From Linanthus parryae (lineage: Eukaryota; Streptophyta; Magnoliopsida; Ericales; Polemoniaceae), in assembly GCA_023055425.1 (NCBI GenBank), contig JALGPY010000010.1, forward strand, positions 49,595,863-49,659,862: 64,000 nucleotides of DNA, written 5' to 3'. Each line of letters begins with the position of its first letter. Position 1 is the stretch's first letter. The position numbers and the translations under genes were made by a program. The notes beneath the pieces are model-generated. The model was not told the origin of the DNA. It ran no database searches and saw nothing but the letters and a program-made list of their open reading frames with translations. Below are positions 57,213 to 64,000 of the stretch, in pieces.

Positions 57213-58080
57213 GTTCCCCTCAACAGATAGTGGGCATGAAGATTGTTTGTGACAGGAAAGCAGGGAAGCTTTGGTTGTTGCAGGAGAAGTACGTTGAACA
57301 CGTTAGCGAGAAGTTAACATCAAAGGTTCTAAGTCTACTAGCACTCCCCTTGCCTGTCACTTCAAGTTGTGTAAGAAATCGTGTCCCTCTAGCAAAGTAG
57401 CTAGAGATGGTATGGAAGCTATTCCCTAGTCCTCTGCAATTGGAAGATTGATGTATGATATTGTTTGCACCTGGCTAGACATTGCTTATGCCATTGGGGT
57501 AGTGAGCAGGTTCTCTCTAACCCTGGGAGAGAAAATTAGGAAGCATCCAAATGGATTCTAAGGTACTGGAAGGGGACTTACAATTGGTGCTTGTGCTTTG
57601 GTGGTTCAAAACCAGCCTTGGAAGGACTTACAGACGCTGATATGGCAGGCAACCTCGATAGTCGAAAGAGCACTTCAAGATACTTGTTTAATTTTGCAGG
57701 GGGAGCTGTATCATGGCAGTACAGACAGCAAAAATGTGTTGCTCTGTCGACAACCGCGAATGGGTACATTGCTGCAGCGGAAGTCGCCAAAGAGATGTTA
57801 TGGTTGAAACGATTTCTCCAAGAGTTGGGTTTGAAGCAAGTCGTGTACGTGGTTAACTGTGATAGTCAAAGCGCTTTGGACAGGAGCAATAATTTCATGT
57901 AACATTCTCACACGAAGTACATTGCTGTTTGCTATCATTGGTTACGCGAAGTAATAGAGAGGCAACTGATGCAACTCAAGAAAATCCATACTGATCAGAA
58001 TCCGTCTGGTATGCTGACAGAGGTGGTGACCATGGACAAGTTCAATTTCTGCAGAGGTAGGGCTAGAATGGAATCCGAGT
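57213..58080 (+). pseudogene. copia RT end and RNase H
   Basis: After the TSD the copia reading resumes as QQIVGMKIVCDRKAGKLWLL. Then come LTDADMAGNLDSRKSTSRYL and AVSWQYRQQKCVALSTTANG (RNase H; the usual STTEAEY is STTANGY, losing the Glu), then VNCDSQSALDRSNNFM and a stop before HSHTKYIAVCYHWLREVIER. Confidence 0.87.
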
Positions 58081-58131
58081 GAGGAGTCATAGCGGTGTTC
58101 CCTACTCCAGTTGGGCTTGGAGGGGGAGATT

Positions 58132-58802
58132 TGTTAGGTCAAATCCCAATTAATGGACCCAAGTAATGGTGTGGCCATTAAACACTAGATTTATCAGTTG
58201 TTAGGCGGTGATGACACAAGTGGCTACGTTGGTTCCTTTGGCAGCAAGCCAAAGAGTTGTGATTTGTTTCCTTATGGATTAATTCCACCGCCATAAATGT
58301 TGTTAAAAGCCTATATAAGGCTTTTTTAATTTGTTTAACCACTACGAATTAAAGAATTCTCTCAATTAGACTTGTGCGCCAGTGAGTGTCTCAAGGAAAC
58401 ACAAATCAGTCCGTGAGGGTCTTCGACACAAGCAGGAGGTTCCTCGCGTTCGTCAACGCGAGACGGAGAGAAGAATTACTGCGACGTGGTCGTTCCCGAC
58501 GACGATTTTTCAAGAGCAATTTAGTAAATTTTTTGCAATTAGTTTGATTGGCTTCTGTCTAGCGGCGAGATATCGGTTTACCCGTTTATTAGTTTCTAGT
58601 TTGTTTACCATGTTATTGTGGAGGATTTGTCGACCCATTGTAATTTCTATAGTGGAAGTTTTGTAGGTTTTTTTGTCCCTCTCGCTTAGAGGGTTTTTCC
58701 CACATTAATTCTTGTGTCCAGCATCTTCTTCTTTTCCGCACTTATTCGTGTTGGCGCAATATTCGCGTTCTAGTCCGTCTGATTTTGCTCTGTGACCAAA
58801 CA
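58132..58802 (+). repeat. 3' LTR of the copia element
   Basis: 671 bp, preceded by the purine tract GGGCTTGGAGGGGGAGAT. TATA-like CCTATATAAGGC is near 58309. It contains about 385 bp lacking in the 5' LTR. Confidence 0.87.
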
Positions 58803-60260
58803 TATAATGCTTCGTCAAATGATGTTGTTTTTTATTTGTTAAAGATGCAACTGAACATAAAAAATGTCCTCATGTCTAAAGGTGAATTTATGAATTTGAT
58901 AGTTCAAGAGGGTTTGAGGGAAATCAATGAATCTGTCAACAAATTTAGAGAAATAGTGAAGTACATCAGAGGGTCACAAGTGAGGAAAAAAATGTTTTTA
59001 GAGTCAGTAAAGAAAATGTCATTAGAAACTACAAAGGGCTTGAGACAAGATGTTCCTACAAGATGGTTTTCTACATTCTCTATGCTTGAAACTGCTATAT
59101 TTTACTGTTCTGCATTTTGTCACCTTCAATTGGCTGATTCCAACTATAAGCACTGCCCAAATGGTGATGAATGGAACAAAGTGGAAAAGCTGTGTACATT
59201 TTTAGCCGCTTCCTATGATTGTACTCGCATATTTTCTGGCACAAAGTACCCTATCGCCAACTTGTTCTTCCCCTATATTTGGATGGTTTATTGGAATTTG
59301 ATAAAATAAATGGAAAATGAAGATGAGTACATGAAGGGAATGGCAAGAAGGATGTTCAAGAAATTTGACATGTATTGGTCAGAGTTTGTCCCCATTTTGA
59401 CCATAGAAATTATTTTGGAGTGCGCTATAAACTTCAGTTTGTGGATTTTAGATATAGGATAAAATGCAAAAGTCCCGAATCTCTAGAGTTTCTTAAACTT
59501 AAATAAAAGTTATACTCTATGTTCATAGAATACGAAGCAAATATGGAAGTTCTTCTTCTTCTTCTTCTTCTTCTTCTTCTTCTTCTTCTTCTTCTTCTTC
59601 TTCTTCTTCTTCTTCAGATTCTTCAGACATTCAAATTCAATCAAAAGAAAGTGGAGGCACTAGTTTGTCTCATAGCAAGGAGACATGTGATATGTTAAAG
59701 GTAAATTTAATAATTTATTCTTTGTTTACTTGAGTAGTCTTTAATTAAACTAACTTTAATAAAGTTGTTTCATATTAGGAATTTGATCAATTTGATTCTA
59801 AAGAGAGGATTGCCGGTTCTAAGAAGTCCCAGTTGGATCTTTATCTTGATGAGCAAAGGATGAAAAGAGATATGGAGCTTGATATACTTACCTTTTGGAA
59901 GGGCAACGAGATCTGTTACCCGGTGTTGGCTTGTATGGCTCATGACATTTTGTGCATTTCTGTCTCTACGGTTCCTTCTGAATCAATTTTTAGTATTAGT
60001 GGAAGAATTTTAGACCAATATCGGAGTACCCTAAATCCAAAAACTGTCGAGGCATAAGTTTGTGTTCGAGATTGGTTATATGGTTAGTAAGGTAAAAAAA
60101 TTATATCAAGCATGAAGTACTTGTATGCCTCTACATTTGATAATTAACATGTATGCTTTGTTTCCAATGCAGAAGAAGAAATTATGAAGTTAGATGAGCT
60201 CACTGAAAATATCATGAATTTAGATATGAACAAAGACTCGGCCTCGACTATTCAATAGTT
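58803..60260 (+). pseudogene. hAT transposase, 3' part with dimerisation domain
   Basis: The reading resumes as YNASSNDVVFYLLKMQLNIK. Then come NLIVQEGLREINESV with the preceding Cys/His stretch deleted, GLRQDVPTRWFSTFSMLETA and FSGTKYPIANLFFPYI. Stops follow (after WNLIK and DIG), then a (TTC)22 run. After an intron (59701-59778) comes the C-terminal dimerisation domain: SKKSQLDLYLDEQRM, SVSTVPSESIFSISGRILDQ and YRSTLNPKTVEA, with TAA where a Leu codon is expected, then VCVRDWLYG. A last exon starts near 60171 (EEEIMKLDELTENIMN). The gene is clearly dead. Confidence 0.85.
59550..59615 (+). repeat. (TTC)22 microsatellite in the hAT gene
   Basis: An uninterrupted TTC run lies in the coding part of the hAT relic. 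In the frame leading into SSSDSSDIQIQSK it would encode a poly-Ser tract. Confidence 0.9.
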
Positions 60261-61168
60261 ACTTACTTCAGTTACTCTTTATTATGGAGAATGCAATAAG
60301 GTAAAAAAAAATACTATTTTTATTCGAATAAATAATACTATTGCGTTATCCATTTACCTTGAAAAATTCAGCTTCTAATAAATTTGTAGTTTAAGCAGCT
60401 CTGAAACTTTAGATCGTTGCTGCTAGTGTGATTCCATCTTGATTAGTCGAGTGTTGCTGAGTTGGAGCTCCTACGCGGGATGTGGTGAAGCTATCATCAA
60501 AATATTACTTAGTTCTCAGTTAATTCTATTTCAGAAACTTCTTTCATTTACAATTTGATGGAACAATGCAATAAAATGTTATTTTAATTTCTGAAATTTG
60601 GATTCTTTTTTAAATAAGTAGCGTATGATTTTACGTATTTTACGAGAATCAAAATATATTTGATACTCAATGTTTAATTTTGTCCTAAAGCTTATATTTT
60701 GAATGTTTATATTAACTTATTTGGATTGATTATCTATGTAAGTTCTTTATTACGTAGAAATTTTTTGTGACTGTGAAATAAACGTGTTACACGATGGGTA
60801 GCCCGTTTATTATTTAGCCCCGCTTAGGGTCCATAGTACCGGACACGTTTAATATATGGGTCGGGTAGTAATGGAGGTGGATTTCACGGTGTAGAAGGCA
60901 AGTTGTTGTTGAAGGTTGGTTTTGGATAGCTAGTGGTTGTTTAGTTCGCAGGGTAGCAGGTCATGGCCTATTGCCTTGGTGGTTTTGTTTAGGAGTTTCA
61001 TATGGGAACTTTGGTGGATGAAGGTTGGTTATGGTCTTGGCTGTATTGGTGGTTCTGTTGATGTAGGTTTATGGTGAATGTTTCATGTGGTAGCAATGGT
61101 GTAGGTTCATGAAGTCGGGTTCGGATAAAAGAAATGGAGGGAATTGGGTTGGATGTGGGAACCAAGTG

Positions 61169-61506
61169 CACTTTCTCACATTTCTCGCAATTACATCCAC
61201 CTCCCCATTCATCTTTCCTTGGCTATTTTCTGAGATTCGTCTCAATTCCGAAGTCCGTTTCTCCTATCTGGTTAATCTCCTAAGCATCGTTTCCCGTCAA
61301 AATAACAAGAAACAAACTCGTGCGATCAAACGTGACAAAATAACGTAAAATACTGCGAGAAACGCCCGGATTTATAATAAAGCGTATGAAACTCAACTTT
61401 TCACAAATTCCTCATATTTTAGTGAAAATCTCATAATATTCACTCTGAATGCACGAAAAACGATGTAAAAACGTAGAAGAAATATGATTCTAACACAGAG
61501 TTATCA
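61169..61506 (-). repeat. Solo LTR B, right part (5' end of the LTR)
   Basis: ATTCCGAAGTCCGTTTCTCC and GAGAAACGCCCGG match solo LTR A (ATTCCGAAGTTCGTTTCCTC, AGAAACGCGCGG). It ends GAGTTATCA, followed by TAGTC (61507-61511), the TSD also seen at 38524. Confidence 0.78.
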
Positions 61507-62280
61507 TAGTCGCTCTCTATGCTTTCCCAAACAGGTCATCAGAGTCATTTCCTTACTAATGTTTGTCCTATCGTGGCAAAACCTGTTATTGAGGCGTCTC
61601 CAACATTACTTTTTATTGATTGCAATTACTCTAAAACTTTTTTTTTTTAAAAATAGGGTTTTTCCAAAAAATTTAAACATTATTTTTATTTTGAATAATA
61701 AATTTTCATATAAGCATTGGCTAACAAAGAATGAATCATGTAAGATAATGGATAGGGATGATAAATAAAATGCATACTCAAAGTAAGAAACAATGTTAAC
61801 TATTCAATAATACTAAATAAGACATGCCCACTCAACATATATAAAATGTGCAGGTCTTGCTATGAAATATGTGGTCACACCTAAGTGACCTTGCACCCCC
61901 ACACTTACGGGATGACATGCCCTCATGCCATGAATTATGGCTAGAGGAACCCTGACACTTAGCAGTTTGGGTGAGTCGGGGAGTCTACTACCAAGTACAA
62001 GTGTTTCGTGGTGAAGGGGAATAGAATATACGTAGATACAGTTTCCCAACATCCCCAGCAAGAATAGGAATTTTATGCCAGTCCATCTATAATAAGTTAA
62101 AGAACAAGAGTACGAAATACTCACTACTAACTCACGGTCGGGGACGAAATCCAACGCATGATGGTTGTGGCACAACGAATGTCGCATGCGTTCTCGCACA
62201 AAAAGTTGAATCCTCGTAAATTCACCATGTATCTATAACGAATTCCAAACATCAATTAGTCCCAGTTATGATGGTTAATG
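61507..62280 (-). mobile_element. Old Athila-like internal fragment, right part
   Basis: GCACCCCCACACTTACGGGA and GACATGCCCTCATGCC correspond to CCACCCCCACACTATGAGGT and GGCATGCCCTCATGGC near the ORF3 end of the Athila element (about 47170). It continues the fragment 37559-38528. No coding frame remains. Confidence 0.55.
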
Positions 62281-62444
62281 AGATAGTGAGGTTGGAGAAT
62301 GAATGCTATCAATCGGAAACGATAATACAATCAAATTAATACAAATTGCACGAAACACTAATAACAATCTGTAGTCGAAATGATAAAGAAGGAAAGAAGA
62401 ACAGTAGCTAGCACCAAGGCCATGACCGACACGATATTTCTTAA

Positions 62445-63488
62445 GGCCTCGTTTGGGTAGTGGATCAGAAGGGAGTATAAGATAAGTTATACCCTCTCTT
62501 TTTTTATCAAGTGTGTGGGTGCCGGATAAGAGAGGGGATAAGTTATGTTGCCTTATGCTGATGGAGTTTTTAATGAACAAAGTACATACCACCAACACGG
62601 AGTATAAGCTCGGATAAGAATATATAGCATATTAGGATGCTAGTAGATTGAAAAAAATACTCCCATAAACTATCTAATTTCCTACCCTTGTCCCCAAACC
62701 CTATCAGCTATTTCACCATTTCACGTCCCTGCTTCCATCTCATTCTCACACAGCGGCGACCGAGAGAGGGAGAGAGCATCGATGTGAACTCGAGTTTATC
62801 AAAATCTTGCTAAAGAACGACGAGTAATGTTTGGCATTTGTGGGGTTTTACTATGATTCCTTAAGTTGGTAATTTTATTTGGGATTGCATAACTATGTGA
62901 ACTAGCTCAACATTTTGGTACGTTTATTTTGGAGGAGGTCCTCATGGGTTTGATAACTATTATTTTGAGATTGCATAACTTTATTTGAGTATGTATGATT
63001 GAGAAAAATATGAAGATATTTTACCGAGCTTGCTGAAATTTCGTTGGTTTAATATAACTTGTTTATTGTAGGTTTTGTAACACCATGCTAATATGCCAAT
63101 AAGTACTTGTAATTTATATTCCATATTTTGCTATGGCAATGTTTTATCCATGAATATTTGTTATGTTTGCATGTTATTACAATTTATTTCTGAGTATTAA
63201 TATATACATTTTGTATACATTTTGACAACGTCACTATTGTGTAGATTTTGTATACATTTTCCCTCATCAATTTGAAATATACAATCTTTTATACAAAATA
63301 ACAGCACCGAGGGTATTAAAGTCAGTTTGACACATATCTTTATTCATATCCTGCATCATATTCGACAGCACCCAAACACGGACAGCCAACATATCTTATC
63401 AGGGCCTATTAGACAACATTAATATCCTTGCTCATATCCCAGCATAAGCCTTATCTCAACATACCATATCCTCTATCCAAACGTGGCC
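62445..63488. mobile_element. PIF/Harbinger (Tourist-like) element, 1,044 bp, TSD TAA
   Basis: Left end GGCCTCGTTTGGGTAG and inverted right end GGCCACGTTTGGATAG form TIRs. TAA flanks both sides (62442-62444, 63489-63491), as in PIF/Harbinger insertions. Subterminal words such as GGATAAG/CTTATC recur inverted. There is no transposase, so it is non-autonomous and large for a MITE. Confidence 0.75.
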
Positions 63489-63491
63489 TAA

Positions 63492-64000
63492 GTCAATAGT
63501 GCTAACAAAATAACAAGGCTAGACGATCTCTTCATATCCTTCTCTCTCTATGGAATTACTATACCTCTTTCACGAGTCTCTCTCTATAATCTCCTTAAAA
63601 GAAATTAGTTCCCCTCTTCGATCTTTGGTCCGAGCCCTCATTTTATACAGTCTTCACAACAGTCTTCATAAGGAAATATTGAAACAACCCTCTCAGCTTC
63701 TAAGGCCATCCTTAGCAATCGATCCTGGGCTAGTATGGATTGCGATTAGGTGGTTTACGGTGCCCAGCAAGAGGGCCATGGGTGAGGTCGATGCTTGAGG
63801 TTTGATAATCGGGCTTCCCGACAGGCTTGTCGAGCACGCTTCCGAGCCCTGCGTGCTCCGCGGAGCCTATGTAAATTCTGCCTTTTTCGGATTTTATCTA
63901 CTCTTTGTGTGTAATTCTTCTTTCTCTCCATCAATCTGATGTATAAACTCATTCTTTTTATTTTTTTTTCTTTTTCAGAAGTAATAGGTGCCGAGTAAGT
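63492..64000. other. Unclassified right-edge sequence
   Basis: CT-rich start and a GC-richer middle (63770-63870). No frame or TE end is supported; it may belong to an element cut by the window edge. Confidence 0.3.

Larger units (their letters stand above)
40679..58802 (+). mobile_element. Ty1/copia element (Tork-like) inserted in the hAT gene
   Basis: LTRs at 40679-40962 and 58132-58802 start TGTTGGG/TGTTAGG and end CCAACA/CAAACA. GATAA before and TATAA after form a 5-bp TSD with one change. PBS TGGTATCAGAGCC and a purine tract are present. Domain order is gag, protease, integrase, RT, RNase H, as in Ty1/copia. Many stops and deletions exist. The Athila element sits in the RT domain. Without it the copia element is about 4.7 kb. 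Confidence 0.9.
40004..61168 (+). mobile_element. hAT-derived region inside solo LTR B
   Basis: A broken hAT transposase (about 40290-40678 and 58803-60260) is flanked by GT-rich sequence. CACTTTCT occurs at both junctions with the LTR (39996-40003, 61169-61176) and could be the 8-bp hAT TSD. No terminal inverted repeats were found, so the exact limits are uncertain. A copia element interrupts it. Confidence 0.5.

Noticed and set aside
39996..61176. CACTTTCT as proven hAT target duplication
   Set aside because: The 8-mer is present at both junctions but no terminal inverted repeats could be found, so it is kept only as a possibility.

Overview
The window is plant nuclear DNA, most likely a eudicot. 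It holds one split plastid-targeted gene with plant splice sites, followed by about 50 kb of nested transposable elements with plant-type primer-binding sites (initiator tRNA-Met and tRNA-Asp). There are no rRNA genes, operons or CRISPR arrays. All calls are by eye; no alignment or database search was run.

Left part (1 to about 12 kb): a beta-amylase gene of the BAM4 type on the minus strand. I rebuilt eight exons (11123-11295, 8544-8672, 4678-4927, 2830-3050, 2676-2753, 2444-2603, 1394-1647, 769-838). They join in phase into 445 uninterrupted codons, and the last exon or exons lie off the left edge. Its introns hold a truncated DUF4283-type gag/LINE ORF1, a TRIM-like mini LTR element with TSD TAAGA, a tRNA-derived SINE, a probable hAT MITE and a foldback hairpin. 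Upstream lie a very short SINE with a perfect 15-bp TSD and a 209-bp hAT MITE with a perfect 8-bp TSD.

Middle (12.7-34.8 kb): a small gag-pol-less LTR element (13576-17361, TSD TTTGG) interrupted by a solo LTR (13949-15504, TSD TTAAT); a LINE RNase H fragment; an LTR plus gag of a Ty3-type element; and a Ty1/copia element (LTR 21241-22708). The copia gag is split by a complete non-autonomous Ty3/gypsy element (23187-30704) that has its own 342-codon ORF in place of gag-pol. Decayed copia LTRs in opposite orientations and unclassified sequence follow.

Right part (34.8-64 kb): a deep nest. An old Athila-like internal fragment holds a 2.7-kb solo LTR (34838-37553, TSD GGATA) and another solo LTR (38529-40003 plus 61169-61506, TSD TAGTC). 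Inside the second solo LTR lies a broken hAT transposase. Inside the hAT lies a Ty1/copia element (40679-58802). Inside the copia reverse transcriptase lies a complete but decayed Athila-type Ty3/gypsy element on the minus strand (43813-57212, TSD GTTCC) with gag, protease, RT, RNase H, integrase and an env-position ORF. A 1,044-bp Tourist/Harbinger-like element (62445-63488, TSD TAA) follows.

The most notable signals are regulatory-looking. Four different gypsy LTRs each carry a cluster of their own short self-complementary word at a similar place. The autonomous Athila element and the non-autonomous element also share a conserved double motif just after their last ORF, together with matching PBS and PPT. 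This suggests that the non-autonomous family is a partner mobilised by Athila-like proteins.
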